NCBI GenBank assembly: GCA_019155185.1 | Contig: CM032818.1 | Span: 1,595,433-1,659,432, forward strand | DNA length: 64,000 bases | Direction: 5' to 3' | Source: Beaufortia kweichowensis | Lineage: Eukaryota; Chordata; Actinopteri; Cypriniformes; Gastromyzontidae | Shown: in pieces, positions 1-17,714 of the stretch | Position numbering within the stretch: position 1 is the first letter of the stretch | Layout of the letters: every line of letters starts with the position of its first letter | Position numbers and translations under genes: made by a program | The notes under the pieces: model-generated | What the model was told of the DNA's origin: nothing | Databases searched by the model: none | Seen by the model: only the letters and a program-made list of their open reading frames with translations

Positions 1-3000
1 ACAACTCTACGTGCTTTTCTCCAAAGTGTAATACTGACAATCTATGTCAGAACAAAGTGAACACAAGTATCTAGCACCACAGTTAAAGTCAGAGGCTAAT
101 AATAGCATCTCTTTCATTTTCAGGTCTGTGTTAAACCGGTCCGAGCATATACTCAGAGATACGCTAACAGTACATGACTCGCAGATTCCTGGACCTCACC
201 ACGGGAATGTCAGTCGCCTTTAAATTCCACAGGCACAAACTAATTAGAAATATTTTAGGAATGTAAACTTCAAAGTGATGTATTCTTTACCTAAAAGTGT
301 GAAACTCAAAGAGGTAAGTTCACCTAAAAATCTTCATCATCATCATCATCTGTTAAATATTTGGCCACAATAGCAAATTCCAATTTCATGCCAGTAAAGT
401 CTTTACAAACAAATCAGATTTCAATTCAGTTTATTTTCAATTGCTTTGATTCTAGTGTGAACTCAACGTTTCTGAACTAATAACTACATACAAATCAGAC
501 ACTCCTGACTTTCTGTTTCCTTCCTGTTTAGAAAACCTCAGAGAGTGTTTGACGCAGATAATAGGAGGTAGGGATGCTGTTTCTTGGGAGATACTACTTA
601 AAACCCCCTCTGGGGAACTAATGTAGATCGCAGGAGGAAAAACGTCTGAAACGAGAAGACAGATGCTGCGTCCCTGTATATACGCACTAAAAGTATATAC
701 TCTTTATGTTGGGAGTGCATAGAAAAGGTGAATGTTTACTATAAATTATGTCATTTTTACTATATAGTTTAATTTATTAATTAATTTATTTTGATTTAGT
801 TTAGCATTACTTAACTTGTTTAACAAATTTAATTCACAATATATAATCACACTATATACTTACTGTGTATATACATTTTAACATACTATGATTTGGGTCA
901 TAGTCATTTCGAAAACTATTTAAGATTTTTTGCATACTTTATTTAATGACGTCACTATATAGGCTATACTACTGTATATGGGACTGTATGTGGGATATAG
1001 AAACAAAACGTATAAGAGGTATATACGAGGAATATACAGAATCTAAATCTAGCTCCAAAGTGTCCAAAACTAAACATAAAAAAATAAATGGTTATCCGTT
1101 ATCAAACAAACACACGTCTAATCTTTCACGGATGAGCACCTGGTAAGCTAAGATGAGCCGAGAGCCTAAGCTTTATTTAATAAGACTGCGATCAGGATAA
1201 TAGAAACTTATAATAGAAATAAGTAGAAAATAATAGAAAATAGTAAATCTATTAATCGGTGAGACTTATTTGTTAGCCATAAACACTGTTTTATATTATT
1301 GTACAGGACACAGCAGGACATGGACAAGACAAACACTAGTCGATGTTTGAGCAGACTTTCGCTTTTGTTTAACAATATTAAAAGTTCATCTCCTGTATGA
1401 ATGGTTTATTTACTAGCATATCGTGAACAAATGCTGTAAACAAAAGCAAAAAGAGGATGGACTTACTCCCTTCTGAACAAACAAACAAGCAAACATACCC
1501 TAATGCACAAGTGTTTGTGTTTACGGCCGTATGTTGATGCTGAATCATTTGTCGTTTGGTTGTTTCCTGCTTTCCCAAAACAAAACAAGAACAGCTAATT
1601 TGAACAATTACGAGACATAAACAAAACACAGCGTCAATGACCGACACACAAGCAGCTCTGCACTATTTTACCTTTCTTGTTTCCATAATAACACCAAAAG
1701 GGCACAAATAAAACCAGGGCAGTAATGAACAGGCCTGCCAGCGCTCATAACGTTAACTTCCAGCTAAATATCTGGGGAAAACAGCAACAACATATTAAAT
1801 TGGTACCAATTAGAACTGTGCAATATAATATCTGCATTACATTTTCATCTCCGACAATACAAACACAATTTTGCCTCAACAGCCATACTCTTGTACTTTA
1901 AGAGCGACATTTCATTTATATGACTAGTAGAATATTACAAAATACTATGATATAATATAAACAACTCGAGTCTCTTTCCATTTCAATTACAATTTCTTTC
2001 CACATTTCATGACAATAACAACACAAAAGAACATCTCGTCTGTCTTCTCTGATTTGTCCCCGATTACCTCGACTCTCGGGAGACAGTTCAGGGTGGGTGG
2101 GAATAAGATTTCCGTCGCTGTATTGACTGTTCCAGTGAATTATACATAGATGACGGGAACTCTGGCGGGGTTGCAATGCACATGTTATCTGTTTGTGTAT
2201 CAGTTACACACACAAATGCACACAGCAAAGTCATCTTTTATCTATTTCAAACCATGTGTTTTGCAAAATGCTACATGCAGAACATCAAATATACACACTA
2301 AACTTGACTCTAATGCAACCTCCCTATATTCATGAAAAATTATTACACTTGTGCAAACTTATAACAAAGTGAAAAAATAAAACATGTCCCATCGTCATGA
2401 GGTCACAAAGGTGGCATGAGGTATTGCGTTACATCCAAAGCTGTAAAAACATTGACTAAGCTGAAACGTGATCTAAAGGACGTACTGCTGTCCTGAATCT
2501 AATTTAAGCTCTGGAGATTCAGATCTCTCGTCTCGCTGTTTTCTGTGTCTCTGGATAATAACAATGTTGAAATAATTAAAACACCCTTAATGATCTTAAT
2601 GGGCGTCTATTTGCGTTATATTACAATTGTTCTTTTTGTGCTATTGTTAGGAAAACCATTAGTAACCATAGTACCACTGCGTCTCCGTCCAAACCAGCCA
2701 TGAGAGACATTGCTTCAATATCATTGGTTTAAATCCTGTATGTTATATATCATGATTTTCTGTGATTTCTTTGCACATTTTTTGCTTTGCAACCCTGTGG
2801 CTAGGAGACTAATCAAAACACGTCACGCCTTGTAAACATTATTTCTACAAATAGCAGCTTGTTGTTATTATGTTGATCTGTGCAATCTAAATAATAAAAA
2901 GCATCCAGGCGTGTAATACACAATTCTTCTGTTGGTTAACAACAGCAGGTCTCAGTGTCATCTGTTGCATTTTCGCTTTCTCGATCTGGATTTTTTCAGC

Positions 3001-4826
3001 TCTGACGGTCTGTTCTTGACTGCTTTTGTGAGGAAGACTAAATGTGTTTTGTCAGGATAAATTGAGCTCCATCTGTCTGCACAGAGACGCACAATATGAA
3101 CTGAACTCATCCAGAACATCTGATTGAATGACCGGAAAAATGGCAGCGTCTTCTCTCTTTCTCTCTCTCTTTAGAGCTACAACGTGCATTTTAAAGCTTT
3201 ACAACTCTCTAAAATAATGATAACTTGCACTTGATGCAAGTCTTCCTAACGTTCACCATCTTTCCACAAACCCACCATAAAATGACACGTAAAACACTGA
3301 CTTGCCGAACCATCAGTTCTCACGTCCTTCACACACAATGTTTTAGTTTGAGTCAAATTAAACATGGCGTCTTCTCTGACTACGCTCTTTAGCTGTACAA
3401 TACAAAGGAAAATGACAAGCTTCAAGCATCATTAGACTGTCTCGGTCTGGCCTGCCAGTCCCAGTGATTTTCTAAAGAGCAGGATTTGGGTCAGAGACTG
3501 GATCTCTGTGCCGGGTGTGGGATTAAAGCGGGAGAGATGGAGGCAAACAGCCGCTAGTTGGTGGCAAATGTGCCACGATGTGTTACTGAAGCTCCAGTAA
3601 ACACAGAATAAGATGCTATGAAGATTTAACACTGTTACCTACTAACACTGATACTATAAAGAGAGGCAGAATGTAGTACAAATTATTTAACACAGTGTTG
3701 GTTGTTTTTTGGATATTTTAATGCAAACATCGTACATATTGTGCTTTTAATTTTGGAAAACTGTTTCTGCAGTATGCCCATAAATATGAATATGAACATA
3801 CGCCCAAACTCTTTTTGACACCTGCCCTAATAGCCATTTACTAAAATTTCCCATCATGCCATAATCTCGTCTGCGATATAAATAAAAACAATTATCCTAT
3901 TCAGTGACCAATAAAAGTCTATATCTACATTCAAGTCATGTACATCATACATCAAGAGAGAGACAGAATCGAAATTTCTATTCAATTCCACAAAATTCTT
4001 TTTAGTGTATCATATGAATCATATGAATCTGCACTGATAATTTCACTGGCAGGTGGTTGAATCAGTCAATACACAAATACACAGACACTACAGCCATAAC
4101 GGGGTGGTGCCAAGTCACTCTTACTGGTTTCCATAACTGTTTTAACTGTGTCCCAGTAGTTACAAACCATCATCTTCATCATTGAAGATGAAGACTGCTG
4201 TGTTATTCACCACATTTATAAAAATTACATATGAAGGTCATTGTAATCTATTATTTGTCCACATGTGGACCTTCATTTTAAATAAAAAATTGAAATACTG
4301 TACATCTATCTATCCACATTTGGACACTAATATTACAATTATAATTAGTAACGCCCAACATACACCAACATTTGCACATTAAATCTAATAATAAAATGTT
4401 GTGCATTTAGCCAGATTTGGTCATTATTATTGAATTTATATTTAATAACGTGCATCTGTCCATGTTTGTTCATGAATATTACAATTCAAATGAATGATGT
4501 CCAACATCTGATGTGGTGCACGTAACCATTGGCTTATACAAAATACATACAAATGTGGATAATTAAATAATATTTTTCGCTGTAAATGCACATTGTGTAT
4601 CGTATACTTGACAAAAAATAATAAAACACAAATATTATAAGGTTAATGTCATTTATAATGGCCTTGGATGGGTCCTGCCCTACCGTTATGGAGATGCACT
4701 TGTTTTCCAGCGGCGCAATAACGCAACAAACGCCTTTTATTAATAATACATCCATTTTAAACCTCTAAACTGTGTCACGGAATCATTAAAAGATCATTAA
4801 TAATATTGAAAATGATAATTACTCAC
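1..4826 (-). other. tspan7 intron 1 (partial), no exon seen
   Basis: AT-rich sequence with only short unconvincing ORFs. No reading frame resembles the second tetraspanin exon on the minus strand. About 4220-4500 holds a poorly conserved internal repetition (two stretches of similar order: a 'tccacatttgg' or 'tccatgtttg' word followed by 'aatattacaatt' and 'gcccaacat' or 'gtccaacat'). Nothing else can be supported. Confidence 0.6.
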
Positions 4827-4907
4827 CCAAAAGACGAAGGAATAGACGATAAGGAGAGTTTTGAGGCAGGTTATCACTGGTTTGGTCTCCATTCTCCTCG
4901 ATGCCAT
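4827..4907 (-). CDS. tspan7: Tetraspanin-7-like, first coding exon only (partial gene)
   Basis: The exon encodes 27 residues beginning MASRRMETKPVITC and ending SFVFW, followed directly by a GTGAGT donor (4826-4821). This is nearly identical to the start of vertebrate TSPAN7: a short cytoplasmic tail and the first half of transmembrane helix 1. Tetraspanins are four-pass membrane organisers; TSPAN7 is enriched in brain and pancreatic islets. TSPAN6 starts differently, so TSPAN7 (or a teleost a/b copy) is the better call. The longer in-frame ORF upstream begins at 5012, but its extra residues do not resemble the family, so I start at 4907. The remaining exons would lie to the left; I found no exon 2 in 1-4826, so intron 1 probably runs off the window. 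Confidence 0.88.
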
Positions 4908-5165
4908 GAGCGCAGTGGCTTTGAGCTGCTGTGATTCTCCGCTGCGCCTCCGCCACTGCGGTTCAGTCACTCCGGATCCAACTAGCCAATCAGAGAACGA
5001 GATGGTCAGCAAAAGTCCCGCCTCCTTTCATCAGTCCCGTTGTAGGCCAATCAGAGCGGGAGAGGGAGCGGCAGAAGCCCGCCCTCTAGGAATGACGCCC
5101 TCTGCTGGACGTCACATGACGGTGACGACGGTTGCGCTAAAGGTGAGGCAGGTGCTTTTACGTCA
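4908..5165 (-). promoter_or_regulatory. Probable tspan7 promoter and 5' UTR, CpG-rich
   Basis: The roughly 250 bases upstream of the start codon are markedly richer in CpG than the surrounding AT-rich DNA. They contain several CCAAT-type 'ccaatcagag' words (for example near 4985 and 5048) and GC-rich blocks, and then fall abruptly back to AT-rich sequence at about 5170. This is the usual look of a vertebrate CpG-island promoter. No TATA box is evident. Confidence 0.5.
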
Positions 5166-5169
5166 ATGA

Positions 5170-6417
5170 TCAGGGGGTGAAAATAAATAATTTTTATAAT
5201 AATAAAACTGTTTTTTTTTGTGTTTTTATATTGTCTGTCGTGGAATCGTTTTAAATACAATTCGCTTTTTAAGAAAAAAATTAAAGGTGACATAAAATGC
5301 CACAAAATATTATTTTCGGCTACTTATTTTTACTTTTCTTTAATAGTTTGATTATCATTTTAATTGTTTGATTATTATTTTAAGTGATTTTATTATGTTT
5401 AAAGCTATAGTTACGTATATTTTTTAAACAATTTATTAATTTGACTTTTTTGATTTTGAAATTTTTTATAAGTAGTGATGCAAGCAAACTTTTGAGGGGG
5501 GTCTGGCGTATTTTGCAAAATAAAAAATGTATTTTGTTTAAAATTAGGGGCAGAGAAACAATGTATTTACTTTTATGCTGTAAAGTATATTTAGTTATTT
5601 TAGACTGCATCACAGATAATTTATTTAAACACATAAGTATATGAATCATGTGACTGTCCATCACAAAAAAGGTCTCACCATTCTTTCTCAAGCTCATAAA
5701 AAAGACCTTGTCCTCATTATCTTGGTTCACATAAACTATTCAAGACTATGTTATCAGGGTTTGATGGGAATTTTAAGTTTAGCAGACACAACATCAGTTC
5801 ATTTTTAATTTACTCTCTCTCAGCAGAAACCTCGTGTGATCTTCCAGCACCGTGTAAAATAAGTTCACAGTTCGCCTTCAGATTTAGCAAGCTGTCCTGC
5901 TATATTTGGCACTCCAAATTTGCAACCTACTGAGACCCAGTGGAGTGAAAGTCTGCTCACAGCAATTACACAAGACCAAAGCTGGCGAGATACAAACAAA
6001 GCCAAACACAGCTGCTGTCCCCTCCGTAGTATCTTCATTCAGTGTGTTCAGAGTTAGTATGTGCATACATGAGGCTTTTCACACCCAGCATGTGATGTGA
6101 CCCCATTTATAAACACCCTAAATGACCCAAATGCAAAACAAACACTGACCTGTTGAAAAACAATACACATTCAAATACCATTACGCCCCATCAGTGGTTA
6201 AAACCATTACAAAATTGGTTTGCATCAGACAGATAGCATGCCACCAACAGAACCCATCACATTACCAGTAGAAACCATTATAGTTTACATTAAAACCAAT
6301 GCAATTCTCTTTATAACCATTAAAGCCATTATAACTTCTGTGATGGTTTCTATTGTTTTTTTAGCAGTCTACAGATGAAACTGTCAGAGGGATTAAGATA
6401 AAAGGTCTCATGTTTAC
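5170..6417. other. Intergenic, AT-rich, no supported gene
   Basis: Lies between tspan7 exon 1 and the candidate exon at 6418. It holds short ORFs only. A plus-strand ORF around 5830-5933 contains a few spaced cysteines but no complete domain. A dispersed repeat copy occupies about 6226-6340 (separate entry). Confidence 0.5.
6226..6340 (+). repeat. Dispersed repeat, copy 1 of a family also at 45176-45290
   Basis: The segment shares an extended match with the reverse complement of 45176-45290, including the words 'cattaccagtaga', 'cattatagttt' and 'attaaaaccaat' in the same order and spacing. The pattern of short A/T-rich words around 'aaccatta' suggests a non-autonomous DNA element. I see no coding capacity. 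Confidence 0.6.
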
Positions 6418-6472
6418 CGTGCAGTCTCTCTGGCAATCCTCGTCTATCCAGGCCTGGGGACAGAAGTGTTTG
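6418..6472 (-). other. Candidate cysteine-rich coding exon, gene unassigned
   Basis: On the minus strand a good acceptor (polypyrimidine run then CTACAG) is followed by 55 bases with an open frame encoding KHFCPQAWIDEDCQRDCT, and then by a GTAAAC donor. The three cysteines and the clean splice sites stand out in otherwise featureless DNA. No partner exons were found nearby and I do not recognise the protein. It could be an exon of an unrecognised small secreted or mitochondrial protein, an alternative exon, or chance. Confidence 0.25.
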
Positions 6473-7861
6473 CTGTAGGGAGAAACATGTCCAGTGTAAC
6501 AGTATAACATATTAGAAAACCTGTCGGGTCTATTAACTTTACCAGGGTGTGTGCGTTTAATGGCAGAGAGTAAACATACAGCAAGACCAAATGTAAAGAA
6601 GCATTAAAGCGGTGATAATGCAGAGATAAGGATTTTGTACAAAGTGCAGTTAGTTAGGTCCATGACCAATCCTTGTCCAATTTTATATTAACAAAAACAT
6701 TTAAAGCAAACTAAATCAGATCAAATTACTTTTAATTTCATTTGAAAAACCCAGTGAACATTCAAGAAAAATAATGTTAAGCTTCTGGAATTTATGGGCC
6801 TGTCAACAAGTTGAAACAAACATTCAACAACATATTCTGCGTTCCAGACACCTGGGATTTAGGATATTTCCCATTTCAGGATATTTGTTATGCATATACA
6901 TATAAGTAAGAAGAGATAAATCATATGAAGAACACACCTACTGCCATTATTAATCAGATTTCAAAAGAATTTGCTAGAAGCTAAAGATGAGTTACTGAAT
7001 TCGGATGTTAATTCTTGCTTTGATATGATAAATATCCTAAATCCTAGTTGTCATTAAGTTCTTAAAAAATGGCAAACTCGATTATTTGGTAGCACTTAAC
7101 TGTATAAGCACTTCCAAACAGATTCAGCACGCCCCCTGCTGTGTAAAATAAGTAAAACAGACATTTATTCTTAAAGCACTGTTACTGATTTACAAACATG
7201 AATATATGTTTAAACTCACATAATCTTCCTAAAATAAAAAACAACAACATAAAACATTTATACATGTTATATAAATGTTATATAAAAGGCTGTCCAATAA
7301 TCTGTTTAGATACACGCACATCTGTACAAGGCGGCGCATTTTAATGTCCAACTTATAAAGTCCGTTTCATCTGGGTCAGTACAAAATCATGAATCAGTCT
7401 CCTGATCCATATTCAGTTTCATTAAGATAATAAAATGTAAACCTACAAATGCTGTGCAACTGAGAAAACCAAGTAAACACTTATTAATGCCTTTAAGTGC
7501 TGTAAACTGAAGTAAATAGACATTAGAGTATTGGTTGTATAGTGCATTATGTGTAAAGTGGTCCCTCTTGTAATGTGTTCATTTCTAGTGCTCAATTTAG
7601 TTAAAGTTTTGATTCTTAATTTTAGTGTTAAAAATAAGAGCCTGTTAATTATACTACATTGCATTATACATGTGATTAAAACATAAAAAATGAACGGCTC
7701 CTATGATTTCAAAAGCTCTCTTGAGAGTGCAAAAAGAAATTTGGTTTAATATGTACATGACGATTATGTAGTTTTGTTGTCAAATATATATTATTCCTGA
7801 GTGCTGATTGGTCAAAGGTGTGTGCAGTAATTCAAGTAGCCAATCATTTACCCAAAAGAGT
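6473..7861. other. Downstream flank and probable 3' UTR of slc26a11
   Basis: There is no convincing coding frame on either strand. The part nearest 7861 is probably the slc26a11 3' untranslated region, since that gene's stop codon is at 7862-7864 on the minus strand. I could not fix the polyadenylation site. Confidence 0.45.
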
Positions 7862-12881
<5,020 letters not shown>

Positions 12882-13899
12882 GATTCACATCCAATGGATT
12901 GTATGACCCTGTTTTAAAGGTTTGGGCCCATCAGAGTTCTGTTGTAACAGGTAACATTGTTTGGTTTAAGCTAGGATTAGTCCAAACAATGAAAAAAGTT
13001 CATCCAGGATGCTGAACGGTGCATTCAAAGGGTGTGGACGATCGAGGGTGTGGCAGCTGACAGAGGTGGGAGAGAGAGAAAGATCATAGGAAGCATGTAG
13101 CAATTACAGCTCTCATGTTCTTATTGTAGATCCAAAAATGATCTTTCTTCTCCATAACTGCTTTCAAAGTACACCTGTGGACAATGAAACCTTATGGTTA
13201 GTATAACTAGTACAAAGCTTAACAACAAGATTACAAAACAAAACAAAAAGTAGACGAAAATATAAAAGTGACCTATAAAAAGCATGATCACAAGACTTGG
13301 ATACTGCTGATTGTGTAACTCGCATGTCATTCCACAACTAAGGAAATTATATATTTGTTTACATTTTGGCACTATTGTCATGATGTTTAATGTGGTGTAA
13401 TGTTTAATGTAGTTTATGTGTAATGTAATGTAGTTTAATTTAGTGTTTTTTTGTTTCAAAATAGTCTAAATGCAGTACAACAAATACTACCATTGTGTAT
13501 AAATACTTTTTAAGCCATTTAAATAATATATTATTATATTATAAAAAATATATTTAATGTGATGTAAAAATACACAACAGTAGTAAAAATAAGCTCGATA
13601 AGATCAATGTTTTGAAAAGGGTCATATGACGTTTAAAATGTATCTCATAATATTATGATGCTCGACATGAAATGGCTAAACTAATACACACGTAATAAAA
13701 CATTATGAATAATGTTATAATAATCAATACTTTGTTTACAAATTGCACAATAAGCCTATTCACAAACCGAACGGAAGATATAAATTAAAGTCAAGCGTCA
13801 AAAACATAAATGAAGTTAAAGATCCAAACCTGTTTTATTAATGTCCCAAAATTCCGCATATTTAACCTCATAATCTATTAATTTCATGTTTTAAATGGA
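12882..13899 (-). other. slc26a11 5' leader region, non-coding
   Basis: Between the slc26a11 start codon and the divergent promoter. A minus-strand acceptor (AAAACAG at about 12913) suggests that the coding exon is preceded by a spliced 5' UTR. Another acceptor-like site (GTCCACAG near 13170) precedes a stretch that could be an untranslated leader exon. The rest, about 13200-13800, is AT-rich with nothing supported. Confidence 0.4.
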
Positions 13900-14139
13900 A
13901 ACATAAAGATAAAATCTGAACTCGTTTCGCGTACTGCGGTTTGTACACAAGGCAGACCAAGTGACGCCCCTTTATGACGCCTCCAGTAATGCTGCGACGT
14001 GATTGGTCGACGCTTCCTGTCAGCTGACCTCAGTCATGTGCTCTTGCCTCGCATGGCGGAAGTTTATTTGCGTATTGTAAACAAATTTTGCGGGTTTCGT
14101 TTGCGCAAATGAATGTTTTTAGGGGCAAATGAAGCCAAA
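13900..14139. promoter_or_regulatory. Bidirectional promoter of slc26a11 and sgsh
   Basis: The two genes diverge from this CpG-rich block. Visible sites are an inverted CCAAT box 'gattggtc' at 14001-14008, ETS-type 'cttcctg' just after it, an E-box 'cagctg', and 'gtcatgtgctc' at 14033-14043, which resembles the CLEAR/TFEB lysosomal-gene E-box (GTCACGTGAC) with mismatches. An 'atggcggaag' YY1/ETS-like word sits at about 14053. There is no TATA box. Transcription start sites are inferred, not seen. Confidence 0.55.
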
Positions 14140-16771
14140 ATGTCCACTTTGTTTGTATGGCGTTTATTGTGTGTGTTTGTTTGTTGTGCAGTAGGACACT
14201 GCAAAAGAAATGTGCTTTTGATCATTGGTATGTATTGAAACATCATCATAACGTAGCAGTCAAAAGTTTCATTAACAAACATCTCATGGTGTATATTTTA
14301 ATGTTGTACTATAAAAATACTTTTGTAGACAAAAATATAATTGTGCCAACGTATTAATTTATTAATTAGAAAACTTAAGTTTTATTGATACTTTTACTAT
14401 AGTTACTATAGTTAATTGCAGTATATTACAGTAATGACTACAGCTTACTATATACTGTAGTATTTTGCAGAATGACTATAAAAAATGATTTTAGTGTAGT
14501 AAATATTACAGTATACTTTAATATTTACTATGGTTAAACACTAAGAGTTGTATTACAGTTTACTATAGTAAAAAACTTTATTGTCTTATGCTGTGTCACA
14601 GCTGATGATGCCGGGTTCGAGACTGATGTTTACAACAGCACTGTGGTTCAGACTCCTCATCTCCGAGCTCTGTCTCAGCGCAGTTTAATCTTCAAGAACG
14701 CCTTCACCTCCGTCAGTAGCTGCTCACCCAGTCGCTCCACCATCCTAACCGGCCTACCACAGGTAAACTGAACGAAATCTGTCTTGTGGAAGATAAACCT
14801 GTTCTAATCTTTCATTTTGATCCACAGCATCAGAATGGGATGTATGGTCTTCATCAGGGAGTCCATCATTTTAACTCATTTGATGGAGTGCGCAGTCTTC
14901 CTCTCCTGCTGAAAGAATCCAACATCCGCACAGGTACGATGATCACCACTGAACATTTACATGTATCCAGAATTTGGAAACGTTTTAAAAATGTATAGAT
15001 TGCTTGTTTTTGTAAAGGTATCATTGGGAAGAAACATGTCGGTCCTGGACCTGTATATCCATTTGACTTTGCCTACACGGAGGAGACTAATTCTGTGCTG
15101 CAGGTGGGTCGAAATATCACCAAGATCAAACTTCTCGTACGGAAGTTCTTTCAGAGTCAAAGAGAGCAAAGCGGAGGGACAGGCGAGGAACGTCCGTTCT
15201 TTCTCTACGTGGCTTTCCATGATCCCCATCGCTGTGGTCATTCCCAGCCACAGTACGGAGCGTTCTGCGAGAAGTTTGGGAACGGAGAGAGCGGGATGGG
15301 AAGAATTCCAGATTGGGAGCCGAAATATTATTCTCCAGATCAGGTGAAGGTGAGCCAAAATGGTCACGTCTATATTATGAGTTTCTAGTTTAACTTTATT
15401 GTATTGTATACAAGTATGAGTCATTGAAATGCAGAAACAAATATTTGTATATATCATAAAGACTTATAGTGTGCAAAAGTATAAACTAATAGATACATGT
15501 ATATGTAATATATAATTTTGTGATATCTTCATTTTTTTCCAGGTTCCTTATTTTATTCCCGACACACCTGCAGCCAGGGCGGACATCGCAGCCCAGTACA
15601 CTACAGTTAGTCGACTAGACCAAGGTTTCTTATTTTACCTTTGTATTGACCATATTTTAAAATTCTTACTAATAATTGCTGATTTTTGTGTTTCTTGCAT
15701 GTTTTGGACACACTGGACATTTGCCTGATATTAATTTGTGTTTGTAAGGTATTGGTCTGGTTCTTCAAGAACTACGGGACACCGGATTTGAAAATGATAC
15801 TCTGGTGATCTATAGCTCGGATAATGGAATTCCGTTTCCAAATGGTCGCACCAACCTGTACGGCTCAGGTGTGAAGGAACCCATGCTGATCTCCTCACCT
15901 GAACACCAGCAGCGATGGGGACAGATCAGCCAAGCCTACGTCAGTCTCCTGGGTAAGAATTTCCAAATTGGGCATTAATTAATTTAACAATCTAGGTTTA
16001 CGGCAGTGTATTATTATTTTTACACAAATGCATAAATGTAAAGTACAGCACAGGTACTACAGGGTCATGAAGTGACCAGTCATCCTGTGACTGGTTTCCA
16101 CCACTAGGTGGTGCCACAAGCCTGATAAATCCTTTGCTGTATCTTTTCACCATTGTCTCCAGCATCTCAGACTGAAACATATTTATTATTATATATTATA
16201 TTTATTCCCAGATATCACACCCACCATTCTGGACTGGTTCTCCATTCCATATCCATCCTACAGCTTCTCTGGTGGCCATCCAGTGGAGCTAACAGGTCGC
16301 TCTCTCCTTCCAGCACTGATTTCAGAGCCCTCCTGGGTCACAGTCTATGCCAGTCAGAGTCTCCACGAGGTCACCATGTACTACCCCATGCGCTCCATCC
16401 ACCAGGGCCCCTACAGGCTCCTGCACAACATGCATTACCGTATGCCCTTCCCCATAGACCAGGACTTCTATGTGTCCCCTACCTTCCAGGATCTGTTAAA
16501 CCGGACACGGACGGGTCAACCCACAGGCTGGTTTAAGACTCTGAATGAGTACTACTATAGAGAGAGGTGGGAACTCTTTGACACCTGTTCGGATCCGACG
16601 GAGAGGAGCAATCTGGCTGGCGATCCAGCCTACGCTCCGGTTTTGGAGAGCCTGAAGGCTCAGTTGCTGAAGTGGCAGTGGAGGACGGAGGATCCGTGGG
16701 TGTGCGAGCCGGATGCGGTTTTGGAGGCAAAACTGGACCCGCAGTGCAGACCTTTGTACAACGGGCTGTGA
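14140..16771 (+). CDS. sgsh: N-sulfoglucosamine sulfohydrolase (heparan N-sulfatase)
   Basis: Seven coding exons: 14140-14227, 14602-14762, 14828-14933, 15018-15349, 15543-15624, 15749-15952 and 16212-16771, giving 510 residues (human 502). The enzyme removes N-linked sulfate from glucosamine at heparan sulfate ends in the lysosome; human loss causes Sanfilippo syndrome A. Seen: a signal peptide of about 20 residues beginning MSTLFVW; metal-binding DDAGFE at residues 31-36 (human DDGGFE); sulfatase signature CSPSR with the formylglycine-precursor cysteine at residue 70, the same number as in human; [22 protein letters not shown]; and an intact C-terminus ending PLYNGL. The start at 14140 gives a good signal peptide and joins exon 2 in phase. 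The exon 5 donor is a weak GTTTCT. An AATAAA at 16871-16876 lies 100 bases after the stop. The neighbour slc26a11 diverges from the same promoter. Confidence 0.97.
14380..14585. repeat. Degenerate 'tactatag/tactgtag' repeat in sgsh intron 1
   Basis: Repeated self-complementary words built on 'actatagt' and 'tactgtag' fill the 3' part of intron 1. They are similar in style to the 'taccatggta' array in pcyt2 intron 1. There is no fixed period. It may be a worn palindromic DNA element. Confidence 0.45.
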
Positions 16772-16870
16772 CAAGCTCAGCTCATACAAGACTGTGTATA
16801 AGCTTTTGTCCTTTTTATAATTATTTTTATTGGGGCTATTGTTTCTTTCTTATACTGTATTAAAAATGTA

Positions 16871-16876
16871 AATAAA
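16871..16876 (+). terminator. Polyadenylation signal of sgsh
   Basis: AATAAA, 100 bases downstream of the sgsh stop codon, in AT-rich sequence. The cleavage site would follow by about 10-30 bases. No later coding sequence precedes npb. Confidence 0.7.
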
Positions 16877-16899
16877 CTAAATGGAACAGTTTTAACAAA

Positions 16900-17618
16900 A
16901 CAAAGTGAATTCTGACATTTTGCATGTTTTAAAATGTTTAACACTCTAAAACCATTTTTAGACATTTTATTCATAAGCTTTTGTTATTGCTTTTGGTCAA
17001 GGTAGATTTTACATGCACTCAGGGCTTTTGAATTATTTAGATAATTTTGGCAATAAACTGTTGTGTTTGTCCAAACATTTGATTACAGATAAATCCAATT
17101 AGTCAATATTTTAATGATTTTTTTTTAATGAGATTTTTAAATATCTTCAGATACTGAGCAATTAAATACACAATCATCAAATATTGATGACCAAATATTT
17201 GGTGATTTGGCTTGTCTTACTCTTTCCACTACCAACAATGATTTGGAAATCAACTTGTTTTTATTGCTCAATAACTTTATTCTATTCTATTATCTATATT
17301 CTAACGAAAGTACTGACTAAAGTAAATCATGAGCTCAGTTATATATCGTTACACTTTGACGAATGCATCTGTGCGTCCTACGCACAGGATTTCTCCTTTT
17401 TAATTGATGGTGTGACGCCATAAAGACGTTTATTGATCAACATAGACAGCATCAGTGACAGAGAAACGATATTAACTCGTTACCCATCACATCTGCCTGA
17501 CGTTAAAGGGTCCCCAGCCGTCTCCAAACGCGCAAAGGAGCGCAAATCGATCCTATTGGCCGGAAATATGAATCATCTCGTGGTGTAATGACGAACGACA
17601 TCACGACTTCTAGGGGTC
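16900..17618. other. sgsh-npb intergenic region
   Basis: The first 450 bases are AT-rich with nothing recognisable. From about 17360 the sequence is richer in CpG and precedes the npb promoter. Only short ORFs are present. Confidence 0.5.
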
Positions 17619-17625
17619 TATATAA
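17619..17625 (+). promoter_or_regulatory. TATA box of npb
   Basis: TATATAA preceded by GC-containing sequence, about 95 bases upstream of the chosen npb start codon. This places transcription initiation near 17650 and leaves a leader of roughly 65 bases. Upstream, 'tgacg' half-sites and GC-rich words occur at about 17550-17610. Confidence 0.65.
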
Positions 17626-17714
17626 CCTCCAGACGTGGGGACCACACAGTCAAAAAGCTACGAGACCACAGATCATAACACACTTTGGGTCAAGAGCGCA
17701 TGGTGTTGTGCGTA

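Noticed and set aside
4861..5169. 102-residue plus-strand ORF over tspan7 exon 1
   Set aside because: Antisense shadow of a CpG-rich exon and promoter with no family resemblance.
5748..5933. Plus-strand ORF with a CDLPAPCK stretch resembling the start of a Kunitz domain
   Set aside because: Only the first few residues look similar. The remaining cysteines and the Gly-Gly core are missing, and the frame stops early.
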